From: Eonycteris spelaea
Lineage: Eukaryota > Chordata > Mammalia > Chiroptera > Pteropodidae
Assembly (NCBI GenBank): GCA_003508835.1
Contig: PUFA01000165.1
Location: 1-64,000 of the forward strand
DNA length: 64,000 nucleotides
Direction: 5' to 3'
Positions within the stretch are counted from its first letter, which is position 1. Each line of letters starts with the position of its first letter. The position numbers and the translations under genes were made by a program. Below, in pieces: positions 23,231 through 33,055 of this stretch. The notes beneath the pieces were generated by a model. That model ran no database searches and was not told where the DNA came from. It worked only from the letters and a program-made list of their open reading frames with translations.

Positions 23231-24824
23231 TTTAGTCCCCCCTCCCCACTCCACCGTAGTTTTGTTCTGTTCTTTCATTTGGGACATATTTCTTTGTATT
23301 TCCATTTTGGCTGCCTCCCTGTGTTTGTTTCTATGTATGAGGTAGGGCTGCTATGTCTTTGTAGAGTGACCTTATGTAGTGAGTGTCCTGTGGGACCCCA
23401 TGGTGTAGTCTCCCTGGTCACCTAAGCTAGATGCTCCAGGTGTGTCCCTTGTATGGGTTTTGTGTGTTTCCTATTGTAGTTGATCCCTGGTTGCTGTTTG
23501 TACATTAATGGGAGGGACTGACCTTTGAGCTGATTGGTTGTAAAGACTGGCCAGTGACTATAGTGGAGCAGCTGTTGTGCAGAGGCTGACCCCATGGAGC
23601 AGGTTCCACTTCAGCAGGGCTCTGGTGCCTGCCCAGTCTGCCCTTTAGAAATGTCATCCTCAGGCACAGCCCCAGGTGGTACTCTGGCACATTCAGATGC
23701 CAGACACTGGGGCCTCCTGGGAGGGGCCCCGCCACAGGCCAAATTCAGCCACAGCTTATGCCCTGCCTGGGGCCACATGGCATGAGCCACCAAGCAATCC
23801 ACAGATGGTCACCACCCACATTGGGCTTGGAGGTGCCTTGGAGGTGCCTCAAGAAGCCAAGCCGTGAACTGTGACCAATTGCTGCTAATGCCAGGCTTGG
23901 GGCTGCTCAGAGATATAGGGCCTGCTGAGGCCAGATGCTGCTTTTTTGGTTTTGTAAACCTTTGAGGGACTTTAGGAAAGTCCACAGCATTCCCTAAGAC
24001 AATCTATTTGTATAGAAAAGCTACTGGAAGCAGCTTGGGTGCGTCAGCAAGTTGGGTGGGGCGGGATCTCAGGGAATCACCAGGGCAGGGTGACCAGTGT
24101 TAGCCAAGTTGATGGAGACTCAGATATGGCAGCTTCCTGGGTCTGCATGCTGGGAGATGGAGGGTTCAATAAAGAAACAATGGATTCTGCCAGAATTTCT
24201 GTCTAGGAGAAAGCTGCCCCTCCAGTACTTGCCCTGATGCCAAACAATTCAGTTCTTCTCTGTATGGCCCTGGCATCTTTCGAGTTGCTGTGACTTTCAA
24301 GTGCTGGAGCTCAGAGCAAGCAAATCCATCAATGAGTAAGTCCACGCATAGACCCTTTAAGAGAAATGCCTGGGACTCCTGCAGCCCTCTGTCTCACTCA
24401 GCTACAATCTCAGCTGGTTTTCAGAGCTAGAAGTTGTGGGGACTTCTCTTCCCAGCACTGGAACCCTTAGCTGGGGAGTTCGAAGTGGGGGTGGGACCCC
24501 TTGCTCCTCCATGGAGACTTCTGCAACTGAGGTATGCCTCCCGATGTGACCAGCCCGTTTTGCGTTTCTGCTGCCCTACCAGTCTCTCTTCTTCTGTATG
24601 TCTTTAATTGTAGGACTTCTGTTCAGCTACACTTCAGGCAATTTCAATGAGGGTTTAGTTGTAATTTTGATATGGTCATGAGAAGAGACAAGCACGGTGT
24701 TTAACAAGTCTGCCATCGTGACTGAAATCCTAACTGAATTTCTGAATCTCATCTTACCCTATTCCTGCACACACATCCCCAACAACAACAACAAAAAGTG
24801 CATCTTCCACACTAACAGGGCAAG

Positions 24825-25372
24825 AAGTGGTCTTTCTAAAATGCCATTCTGATCATGTTACCTATTAGTTAAAAATCTTTCAGGTGATGTCTCAGCTCCT
24901 TAGTGTCTCTTACATATGTCTCCATCTGCCTCTATCAATTCCCATCTTCCTTCACTCCTGCCATACTGAACTAAGAAGTCACAATCTCTCTTGTCTCTGG
25001 GATTCTGTACATGCTATTCTCCTGCCTTGAATGCTCTTCTTTCTCTCCCACTTCTCATCAGCATGGTTTCGTATCATGAATATTGCTTCAGAATTTATCT
25101 CCAGAAGGCATTCCAGGTTCCTTCTCCAAACTTAAGGTGGCTAGGTGTCCCTTCTGTGAGTTCTCACAGTTGTTCACAGTTCCCCTGACATAACACTGAT
25201 CATGGTGAATTGAAGGGTAGTGTCCTTATCTATCTCTTGCTCTAAAATGCAAGCCCAAGGGAGGCTGGTACCAGGACTCTCTCCAATTTTACCCCTAGGG
25301 CCAGCATAGTGACTGACCTATAGGAGGTGCTTACTGAATATTTGTTTTTAAAAAATGAATAAACTAATCATC
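24825..25372 (+). repeat. L2, long 3' segment
   Basis: About 550 bp in sense order: 'atgccattctgatcatgtta', 'atgctattctcctgccttga' and 'ctgacctataggaggtgctt' with an 'actgaatatttg' end. It covers the end of L2 ORF2 and the 3'UTR. The frame is broken. Confidence 0.85.
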
Positions 25373-25494
25373 TAGCATAGAAATCTCTTTCACCTACCAC
25401 TCTCACTAACCCTCATTATTTATCTATTGCTTGGCCCTATTGCTTTATATTGTGCATTTCTGTTACTTTAAGCCAACCTGTAGTATATTGTTTT

Positions 25495-25950
25495 TTTAAA
25501 ATGGTCACAATGTACCTTTCCTTGCAGAATGTCCTTGCAGCCTCTCCTATCGAGGGTTGAGATCTATTTCCCCATCCCTTGAATCTGTGCTTCCTGACTA
25601 ACAACATGCAGCTGCTTGAATGTGGCTGCCTTTGCATTAGTTCAGGCAGCTTTGCATGCTTATGTTCTCTCTTTTGGAACAGTGCTGCTGTCATGAGAAA
25701 AAGCCCGAGCTCGCCTGCTAGGTGATGAAAGACTCAAGATCGAAGCTCCTCCAGCGCCCTATCCGACAGCTTGCCAGTAGCCAGAAATGTGAATGAGACC
25801 GTTTTTGACTTGTCAGCCTTAGGCTACTCACCATGGGCAACAAACGCCTCTGCCCAGTGGCACTCAGCCAGCTTACACACACCTAGTTTGACAAATAGGC
25901 TAGAGAGCAAAAACAAAGGCTTATTGTTTAAAATGCCTAACCCTCATTGG
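25495..25950 (+). repeat. MLT1-type LTR
   Basis: 'ttgagatctatttccccatc', 'ccttgaatctgtgcttcctg', 'gcccgagctcgcctgctagg' and 'aggcttattgtttaaaat' are in sense MLT1 order. Confidence 0.7.
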
Positions 25951-26289
25951 TTATTTTTCCTTGTAGCTGACACCAGGTAATACCATTCCCATCCAGCATA
26001 CAAGTTTAATACTTTGAAGTCTCCAGAGCGTTGGGGTCAGTCTGGTCTTTTTCTCTAGCGGTTTAGGGTACAGACCCCAGATCTGTACTGAAGGGCAGAA
26101 TTATCAAGCGTACCCAAAGTTTTAGGTGACCAAAGACCTCTTACATCTTTTTCATCTCCACTCTACTTCTTCTACCTTCCCCACCCCCCCCCACACACAA
26201 AATTTAATTTAATGCCTTTTCCCTGGACTCTACCTGAAGTACCCACGTTTTGCTTGCACTGGAATCCTTTGAATTAAACCAGTGAATGG
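25951..26289. other. Unassigned DNA
   Basis: About 340 bp with no recognised gene. A C-rich run lies near 26,182-26,192. Confidence 0.3.
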
Positions 26290-26418
26290 CTCTGAAGTCT
26301 GTGTGGCCTAGTGCTTCTAACTGGCTCCCACAACCTCCAGAAGTCACTTAAACTCTACGAGTTTTAATTTTCTTGTCTGTAAAAGCGGTGCTATAATTTT
26401 ACCTACCTCCAGGGTTTT
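26290..26418 (+). repeat. MIR
   Basis: 'tggcctagtgcttctaactg', 'cagaagtcacttaaactcta' and 'ttcttgtctgtaaaagcggt' match MIR in sense. Confidence 0.75.
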
Positions 26419-26419
26419 G

Positions 26420-26995
26420 ACCATTCATTCATTCGTTCATTCCATGAATATTTATGGAGGGCCTCCTGTGTTCTAGGCACTGGGGACTTAATGGTGAGCA
26501 AATGGAGGAATAGTCTTTGTCTTATGAAGCTTACGTTTCTCAGAGGAAGACAGACAGTAAAGAATGAATATAATAAAGAAGAAAGTATATAGTGTTATTG
26601 AAGGTAGTAAGTACAACAGCACAAAAAAGATCAGGATAGGAGGATCAGGAGGGTGGAGAGGGGTTGGCAGAGTGGGTCCTGGTTGCAATTTCAAACAGAA
26701 TTGTTAGGGTAGGTCTTACTGAGAAGACGATATTTGAGGCAAGACTCGAAAGAAGTGGAAGTTAGCCTTGTAGGTATCTGGGAGAAGAGTGTGCAGGTGG
26801 GAGAACAGGGCGAGGGGCTTGAGATGGGAATGTGCTTGGTGTGTCTGAGGAGCCTGTGTGACTGGAGTTGAGTGCAGGGAGAAGAGCGGCAAGAGAGACA
26901 GGCAGAAGAGGGGGCTAGATGGATTACTTAGGGGCTCTTACACCTTGGGTTTTACTGTGAGTGAAATGGGTGGGGGGAGGGGTGGCGGGGGGTAT
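26420..26995 (-). repeat. L2, antisense, long
   Basis: Starts 'ttgaccattcattcattcgt', then 'tgttctaggcactggggact', 'aggaagacagacagtaaaga' and 'ggtaggtcttactgagaaga'. The late part reads 'tgggttttactgtgagtgaa'. This is about 570 bp of reverse-complemented L2 3'UTR and ORF2, among the longest L2 copies in the window. Confidence 0.9.
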
Positions 26996-28125
26996 TGAGC
27001 AGAGAAATAAAGCTTACAGTTTGACAAACATGGTACTTGCATGGAATGAGTGCTCCATACTTAGTTTTGGAGTAGGTAGTGATTTTTCAAGTTGCCAGCA
27101 ATGCATCTGTCTAGCAGAAGACAATAGGGCTCTTCTGAGGAATGTAAGGTGTGGGTCCTATGGCCCTGCCAGTGGTTCACAAGGGCCTTTGTGTGGCTGG
27201 TAACATCTATCTGTCCCCCTCAGTACTTCTCGGTATACACAGCTCCAGGAAGCCAGTAGGCAAATTTGCATAAGAGCCGTGGAGGCTCTTGGGAGAACAA
27301 GAGACCACTCTTGAGGCTTAGAGGTAGTAATCTTTAAGTAGATAGAAACAGTGTCACCTGAATTTATCTACCAGAAAAGATACCAAGAAGGAACTCACCT
27401 TGGGGCAAGAGGGAGTATCAGCTACTTAATGAGTTTATAGTTAAGCTATATAAACATAGGATCCCAGCTTGGGGTACTCTGGCCAAGAATGACTGTATAG
27501 GGATTATGATGTTTCCTCTCAAGAAGCAGGGAATCTGATGTGGGCACTTGGATTATCGAAGGCTCTACCTTACAGCAGCAAATATGCAACGCATTGGGTA
27601 GAACCAATTTTCTAGGTCAACCCCATGTGAGAAAACAACTCCAAACTGGACTTTGTGTAGACAGATCAGTTTCTCCATCCTCCCTGGTGGGGTGCTTTGG
27701 CAAAAACTTGACCCCTTTGGAGTGGTAAGGATCCAGAGTTCCTGAAAATAGAGGGGCAGATTTAGGGCTAGGAAGAGAGAAATAAAGAGAGAGGGAGAAG
27801 AAGGTAATTAGACATAATGTGAATATTAAGAACTAACATGTTCTTATTTGTACCTTAAGCTGCTGGAGATGGTCAAGCCGGCTAAGTTGACCACAGTTGC
27901 TTTTACTATTATGTGACTTTTAGAGAGTGTGTGAGTCAGCTGTGTTATCCCTTCATTACACATAGGCCCTCCCCCACTTCCAACCTACATAAAAATATCT
28001 CCAAGTTCAGCCCTCTCTGTTAACGAGGACATAACCTCCGACTCTCACTAGCCAAGCAATATTGGCCAAGTCATTTAGAAACAGTTCACTTCAGGGGCTG
28101 TTATAGGAGTTGTTTTTGTAACTTG
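26996..28125. other. Unassigned DNA
   Basis: About 1.1 kb without a repeat or gene I recognise. Short frames only. Confidence 0.3.
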
Positions 28126-28127
28126 AA

Positions 28128-28262
28128 TACACATGTGAATCCCCAGGACATCTTATGCAAATGCAGGTTCTGATTTGGTCAGTAGGTCTGAGATGGTCCC
28201 TGAGCTTCCTCATTGAAACAATCTCCCAAGTGATGCTGATGCTGCTGAGTGACAAGAGTATC
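28128..28262 (+). repeat. MER5A-type hAT element
   Basis: 'cacatgtgaatccccaggac', 'tatgcaaatgcaggttctga' and 'tcccaagtgatgctgatgct' are typical MER5A body motifs. Confidence 0.8.
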
Positions 28263-28264
28263 TA

Positions 28265-28395
28265 ATGTGGGGTTACCGCTGTGACTGCATATTAGAATCA
28301 CCTGGGAAGCTTGAACCAAATACAGTGTCTAGCCCCACCCCTGCAAATAGTCTGATTTTATTGGGTTAGGGTAGGGTCTAACCATTGGAGGTTTA
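28265..28395 (+). repeat. MER5A-type hAT element (second, adjacent)
   Basis: 'gcatattagaatcacctggg' and 'tgtctagccccacccctgca' are the left half of a second MER5-type copy, directly after the first in the same orientation. Confidence 0.75.
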
Positions 28396-28928
28396 ACCCA
28401 TTTTCCATTTGCCCCAGAAATACTCGCTGGCAGTGCTTGCTGCAGTGTTTACCCTGAGAAAACTCACAGATTACAGTCCTAACCTCACCCCCAAACTTTG
28501 CCACGAAATTTCTCACTTTTATTATTATATTCACCTTGCTCTAGTGTATTGATAGTCTTTGGAAACAAATGGCATCATTCTATTTATAGTATTCTGATTG
28601 TAGTAGTGGTATCTTCATTTACAAAAAATAGTAATTCTTGATCATTGAAAATGTCAAATCCTAGATGTTCCACTTTGTATTGTTCTGTGCTTTGAAATTT
28701 ATTTACCACATGAAAAAAAATAGTAAATACTGATCATATGCATTTCTGTTACATTAGGATTAGAGACAAATTCTGTTTAAAAATAACTCCAAGAACAGTT
28801 TTTATATTTCATTTTCACATTGAAAAATAGTCAGATTTGTTTCAGCGTCAGGGAGCACATTTATGGAAAAATAAAATAATGCTGGTGGCAAGCTGCACTT
28901 TTTTTTTCTAAACAAGAAATTGGTTAAA
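28396..28928. other. Unassigned AT-rich DNA
   Basis: About 530 bp with no recognised repeat or gene. Confidence 0.3.
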
Positions 28929-28929
28929 T

Positions 28930-28982
28930 AATCTCCCCCCAGTGATTCTGTTGTGCAACCAGGATTGGAACCACTGCTTTGG
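28930..28982 (-). repeat. MER5 terminal fragment
   Basis: 'agtgattctgttgtgcaacc' followed by 'aggattggaaccactgc' matches the MER5-type end with its terminal inverted repeat. Confidence 0.5.
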
Positions 28983-29162
28983 TCCTTGCTCCTCACCTTC
29001 TGGGACTTTCGGCAGAGAACTGGACAATTAATCATCCAAGCTGGGACACATTTTAGAGTGAAAGGGGTCACACATGATCACACAAGTTCAGCAGGTGTAA
29101 ACTGGGGTATTGATGGTCAAACCTGAATGTGTAGTCAATTTAATAATAGCCTGGTGGGGCCC

Positions 29163-29250
29163 CAGCCCTGCCCAAGGTCACAGAGATGATTAGTGATAGA
29201 ACCTGGACTTGGAGCCCAGGCTCCTGACTCAATTGAGTTCTCATTTCACT
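29163..29250 (-). repeat. MIR fragment, antisense
   Basis: 'gcccaaggtcacagagatga' and 'gatagaacctggacttggag' match the reverse-complemented MIR 5' half. Confidence 0.7.
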
Positions 29251-29251
29251 T

Positions 29252-29300
29252 CCTCATAACCTTAATTACTCAGTCTGTGAAATGGAAACAAGAATGTCCA
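29252..29300 (+). repeat. MIR centre fragment, sense
   Basis: 'ccttaattactcagtctgtg' followed by 'aaatggaaacaag' fits MIR in sense, next to an antisense MIR fragment. Confidence 0.4.
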
Positions 29301-29822
29301 TATGTCAACTCTAATTTAGGGTGACTGAATATAAAGAGAGGCCATAATCCACGAAAACACGCTTTAAAAGGTTGAGCCACTCTATGGAATTAGAAAGCAT
29401 TTTTATTATTGTGAGTCTGTGGTTACTAGAGCCAGTTTGGGATCTACCCATCTTGAGTTAGAGTGACCACAGCTATTTGAATAATAAATAATAAATGGGG
29501 CTTATTAGCTAAAATAACCTGACAAAGAGGAAAAGTGGGGAGATGGGAATCAGAAAGGCATTTAATAGAGAGGAGCGACATTCCCTAGATCCAAGCTGAG
29601 TAGAGGTAGGCTCTTAGGGTGAGGATGAGATAAGAATCTCAGAGTGGCCCACAAGCTAAATGGGAATCAATACTGTTCTCTCTAAAAATAGTGAAGTTCG
29701 TGTAATACATAAATAGAAGCATGATTTATCTAAACCATGAAACCATCATAGCTGACCCCTGGGATCTGAAGGTGTGGTGGGATGGCAGGTGGGGTGCTGC
29801 AGATGAAATCCCTTCTAACCTA
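29301..29822. other. Unassigned DNA
   Basis: About 520 bp with no repeat or gene recognised. Confidence 0.3.
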
Positions 29823-29824
29823 AA

Positions 29825-29950
29825 CATTTTGTAGATGGAAATACTGAGGCCCAGCAATGCTGAGTGTGTTATTTAACAACTATCAATTAACTGATGGAGC
29901 CCAGACTGGGCTCAAGGTCTTGGAGCAATCACTTTAAAGTCTGTGCCTTG
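29825..29950 (-). repeat. MIR fragment, antisense
   Basis: 'tgtagatggaaatactgagg' followed by 'cccagcaatgctgag' and 'gatggagcccagactgggct' match reverse-complemented MIR. Confidence 0.55.
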
Positions 29951-30039
29951 TGTGCTGATGTCAAAAGAAGTGCCAGTTAGGACTTAAATGATACTAATGA
30001 CCCAATGCCCTTATAACACCCCAAAAACTAACACTAATC

Positions 30040-30445
30040 TTTTATTATCATCTAATACTCAGTCCCTGTTCAATTTTCTCCCAATCATCTGAAAAACACA
30101 TCTGTATAGTTGGTTTGTTCAAATCAAGAACTATACTTCTCTCTCAAATCCCACATTGCATTGGGTTGATAGGTCTCTTAAGTCTGTTTTAACCTATAAT
30201 AGTTTCCCTTCCCTTTTTCAATGCTATTTATTAGTTGAAAAAAGAAAATCCAGATTATCTGTCCTGTAGAGTGTACCACATTACAGATGTAACTGAGTGT
30301 ACCCTTGTGGTGATTTTAAATGTCTCTATCCCTGGAGTTCCTGTAAACTCCAGAGCTTAAATTGATTCACGTTCAGTATTTGTAGCAATGCTGCTTAAGG
30401 TGGTACCCATAGTTTCCATTGCATCATGTCAGGAGGCTCGTAACA
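30040..30445 (-). repeat. L1ME-type 3'UTR, antisense
   Basis: 'ccacattgcattgggttgat' with 'aggtctcttaagtctg', 'ccagattatctgtcctgtag' and 'attgcatcatgtcaggaggc' are in the order of an antisense L1ME-type 3'UTR. Same family as 42.6-43.8 kb. Confidence 0.65.
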
Positions 30446-30479
30446 TAATGTTAGGCTGAATCTGCGGTATTGAAAAGGG

Positions 30480-30745
30480 AGACAATATCATGTTATTATA
30501 CATTTGTCTAAACCCATAGACATACAACACCAAGACTGAGCCCTAATGCGAACTGCGGACTTAGGTAAGGATGACCTGTCAGTGTAGGTTCAGCAGTTCT
30601 AACAAATGTACCACTCTGGTGGGGGATGTAGATAGTCGGAGAGGCTGTGCAGGGTGGAGGGGCAGAGGGTAGACGGGAAATATCTGTACCTTCCTGTTAA
30701 TTTTGGTGTGAACTCAAATTGCTCTAAAAAGCAAAGTTTATTTTT
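30480..30745 (+). repeat. L1M 3' end
   Basis: 'tctaaacccatagacataca', 'ttcagcagttctaacaaatg' with 'taccactctggtgg' and 'caaattgctctaaaaagcaa' are in the order of an old sense L1 3'UTR end. Confidence 0.75.
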
Positions 30746-30935
30746 TAAAAAGTGAAACAATTGTTTTATATACTCTGGGGTAGTGGTGGGGTTGTGAAGA
30801 AGGGAGAATAAATAAGAATGGCAAAAGATGGTTGTTGAAGTTGAGCAATGTGTACATGGGATTCATTGTACTATTTTCTCTACTTTTGTTATGTATTTGA
30901 GAATTTCTATAACAAAAATTAAACAAAATACTGCT
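30746..30935 (+). repeat. L1M 3' end (second, different subfamily)
   Basis: 'ggttgttgaagttgagcaat', 'tgtacatgggattcattgta' and 'gagaatttctataacaaaaa' match another old L1 3' end. It sits directly behind the previous one, so two independent insertions are stacked in the same orientation. Confidence 0.7.
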
Positions 30936-31144
30936 GAGAAATGTCCCCAAGAAAATGTGGCAGACACTGTTGGTTGCTTCTAATCCAATGCCAGTCTGTC
31001 CTTTCTCTTTCTTCAAAGAATCTCAATTCTGTTTAAGTAAGATCACTTGCCTACCTGGCCAGGTGCAGTGGCAGCTCCAGCCCCAGGAGTGAATGCAGTC
31101 ATTCTCTGCTACAGCTGCCATTTACAGAGTTGGCTGCTTTATGA

Positions 31145-31288
31145 GATGGCACATGTGAAACATTTAGCAGAGGAAATATAGAAAAAGTATCCCTTATGTT
31201 CATGAGTGTCTTTATTTTTCATAACAAACCAATGAGAATATCTCCACACTTTCTAGATGAACATGAGGCTTAGAGAAGTCATGTAGTT
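31145..31288 (-). repeat. MIR, left part (split), antisense
   Basis: 'acaaaccaatgagaatatct' followed by 'tagatgaacatgaggcttag' and 'agaagtcatgtag' match reverse-complemented MIR; the rest lies after the hAT insertion. Confidence 0.65.
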
Positions 31289-31495
31289 CAGGGGTCCCCA
31301 ACCCCCGGGCCAGGGCCAGTAGCATTCTGTGGCCTATTAGGAACAGGGCCACACCGCAGGAGGTGAGCAGTGGGCCATCGAGCCAAGCATCATCTGTATT
31401 TGCAGCTGCTCCCCAGCACTAGCATCACTGCTCAGCTCCACCTCAGACAATCAAGCATTAGATTCTCAGAGAATCTAATAGGTTGAGGACCGCTG
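31289..31495 (-). mobile_element. Nonautonomous hAT element, copy 1 (inverted relative to copy 2)
   Basis: Termini 'caggggtccccaaccc' and 'ggttgaggaccgctg' are imperfect inverted repeats of hAT type. The GC-rich left part with 'gccacaccgcaggaggtgag' matches, in reverse complement, the right part of copy 2 ('ctcaccgcctgctgtgcag'). The element is internally deleted. At 31,457-31,479 it has a perfect inverted repeat with 11-bp arms around a single A. It lies inside an antisense MIR. The 8-bp flanks match at only about half their positions, so a target-site duplication is not shown. Confidence 0.75.
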
Positions 31496-31585
31496 AGACA
31501 GTCCTTTCATAGGCCAGAAAGCTTAGGTCTGTGCAGCAGCACCAAAGCCCACATTTCAACCACACTATGCTGCACTTTCAGGTCT
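31496..31585 (-). repeat. MIR, right part (split), antisense
   Basis: 'ttaggtctgtgcagcagcac', 'caaagcccacatttcaacca' and 'cactatgctgcact' match the reverse-complemented MIR 5' end and complete the copy interrupted by the hAT element. Confidence 0.65.
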
Positions 31586-31734
31586 GGTATCATGCATTTT
31601 CACTGTGTTTTCTCTCTAGGTTGATTGAATTTCATGGAAATTTGTAATTGGGGGACAGACTTTTTTTGGTAACATGAGACAGTATTTGACATTAAAACGT
31701 ACAGTATACCCTACAGTGATATTTTCCACATTTT

Positions 31735-31850
31735 TCTTACTATAAGAATCTGCTAGAGTATTAGTTAAAATGCAGATTCTAGAGAATGAACCTGATAATC
31801 TACATTTTTCAAACACCCTCTTCCCACATGTGATTCTCAATCAAGCAAAT
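31735..31850 (+). repeat. MER5A-type hAT element
   Basis: 'agttaaaatgcagattctag', 'ctgataatctacatttttca' and 'catgtgattctcaatcaag' follow MER5A in sense. Confidence 0.6.
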
Positions 31851-31986
31851 TAGTAAAACTATTTCATGGCATTGACAGCACACTCAGATGGGGTGGATTT
31901 ATTAAACCTAAGCAGAGAAAGGGATCCTAAAACACTGTTGATGCTCCATTACCAGCAGTCAAGTCACGATTATACCTACATTAGGT

Positions 31987-32208
31987 CAGCAATCCCCAAC
32001 CTTTTTGGCACCAGGGACTGGAGCGCTTATGAGAATCTAATGCCCGATGATGTGAGGTGGAGCTGAGACAGTGATGCTAGTGCTGGGGAGTGGCTGCAAA
32101 TATAGATGAAGCTTCTCTGGCTCACCACTGCTCACCGCCTGCTGTGCAGCCCAGTTCCTAAAAGGCCAGACAGGTAACAGTCTGCCACCCAGGGGTTGGG
32201 GACCCTTG
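31987..32208 (+). mobile_element. Nonautonomous hAT element, copy 2
   Basis: Left end 'cagcaatccccaaccttttt', right end 'ggggttggggacccttg'. The 8-bp flanks 'cattaggt' (31,979-31,986) and 'cactgggt' (32,209-32,216) agree at 6 of 8 positions, with both mismatches transitions; this supports the 8-bp duplication typical of hAT. The interior has 'cttatgagaatctaatgccc' and 'gctcaccgcctgctgtgcag'. It has no transposase, so mobilisation was in trans. Confidence 0.8.
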
Positions 32209-32209
32209 C

Positions 32210-32490
32210 ACTGGGTCCATTTAGAGGCAGGTCCAGCCAGGAGTTTTAAGTTAGAGTAAAAAATCTAGACTAGCTGTTACTAGACATCAGATCTATAAGT
32301 TCATGTGAGGCTATGGTCAGTACAAGCGAAGTGATGGGGAAGCAAAAAACTGACGTCTTATAAAAGAAAGCAGGTGGGTGGGGGTGGGTAGTGGCAGAGA
32401 GAGAGAAAAAGAAAATGGAAAAAGAGAAGGGAGGGGGAAAGAGGGTGGAAATACAGAAATGGGGATGAAGAAAAAGGAGAAAGAATTTAG
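32210..32490. other. Unassigned DNA ending in a purine-rich tract
   Basis: Bases 32,365-32,490 are strongly purine-rich (G and A on the plus strand), a low-complexity tract. The 70-codon open stretch here is a by-product of that composition. Confidence 0.6.
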
Positions 32491-32491
32491 T

Positions 32492-32892
32492 GGGTTAAGC
32501 AGTGGCTCCCCAGAAAACATTCACCCAGAACCTCAGAATAGGATCTTATTTGGAAAAAAGGGTCTTTGTAGATTAAAGATCTGCAATTAAGCTAAGGATC
32601 TAAGGATAAGATGACCCTGGGTTTAGGGTGGGCCTTGATTCCAATGATCACTGTCCTTATAAATTAAAGGAAAGAGAGACACAGGAAAGCCATGTGAAGC
32701 CAGAGACAGAGGTTATAGTGATGTGTCTATAAGCCAAAGAATGCCAAGGATTCCCAATAGCCACCAGACCCTAGGAGAAAGGCAAGGAACCAATTCTTCA
32801 GAGCCTTCAAAAGAAACCAACCATGCAGACACCTTAATTTCAGACCACTAGCCTCCAGAACTGAGATAGAATAAATTTATATTGTTTTAAGG
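32492..32892 (+). repeat. MLT1-type LTR
   Basis: 'aacctcagaataggatctta' with 'tttggaaaaaagggtc', 'gggtgggccttgattccaat', 'actgtccttataaattaaag' and 'ctagcctccagaactgagat' are in sense MLT1 order. The length of about 400 bp is near full for an MLT1 LTR. No retroviral interior is attached. Confidence 0.9.
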
Positions 32893-32929
32893 GGAAAAAA
32901 ATTCATCCTGAGAGATGTAAATTACTAAC

Positions 32930-33055
32930 CCCAGGAGAGGGAGAAAGGACTGAGAGAGAGGAGGAGAGAAGGGCAAGGGAGGAAAGCAAGAGTGAAAATG
33001 GGAAAGAAGGAGAGAGACAGCTGGAGCAGAGGTACAGAGAGGAACAGAAAAGGGA
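32930..33055. repeat. Purine-rich low-complexity tract
   Basis: Plus strand almost entirely G and A ('gagagggagaaaggactgag', 'agaggaggagagaagggcaa' and similar). Can form triplex DNA in principle. Confidence 0.8.

Larger units (their letters stand above)
21467..24728 (-). mobile_element. ORF2-deleted L1 (half-L1 type), about 3.26 kb, antisense
   Basis: Read on the minus strand the order is 5'UTR (24,728 to about 23,240), ORF1 (about 23,230-22,400), the first part of ORF2 endonuclease (about 22,385-22,097) and then directly the ORF2 end/3'UTR (about 22,096-21,467). The 5' end carries 'atcaaaattacaactaaa', like the start of the L1 5'UTR at 44.1 kb. More than 3 kb of ORF2, including all of the reverse transcriptase, is missing. 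ORF1 has many stops. It is either a HAL1-like family member or a single deleted L1; finding other copies with the same junction would decide. Confidence 0.75.

Noticed and set aside
23042..23425. 127-codon plus-strand frame with hydrophobic stretches
   Set aside because: It is the antisense of L1 ORF1 in the half-L1-type element and has no independent support.
31050..31090. Alu-like start ('ggccaggtgcagtggc')
   Set aside because: Similarity ends after about 16 bases; no Alu body, A-rich linker or tail follows.
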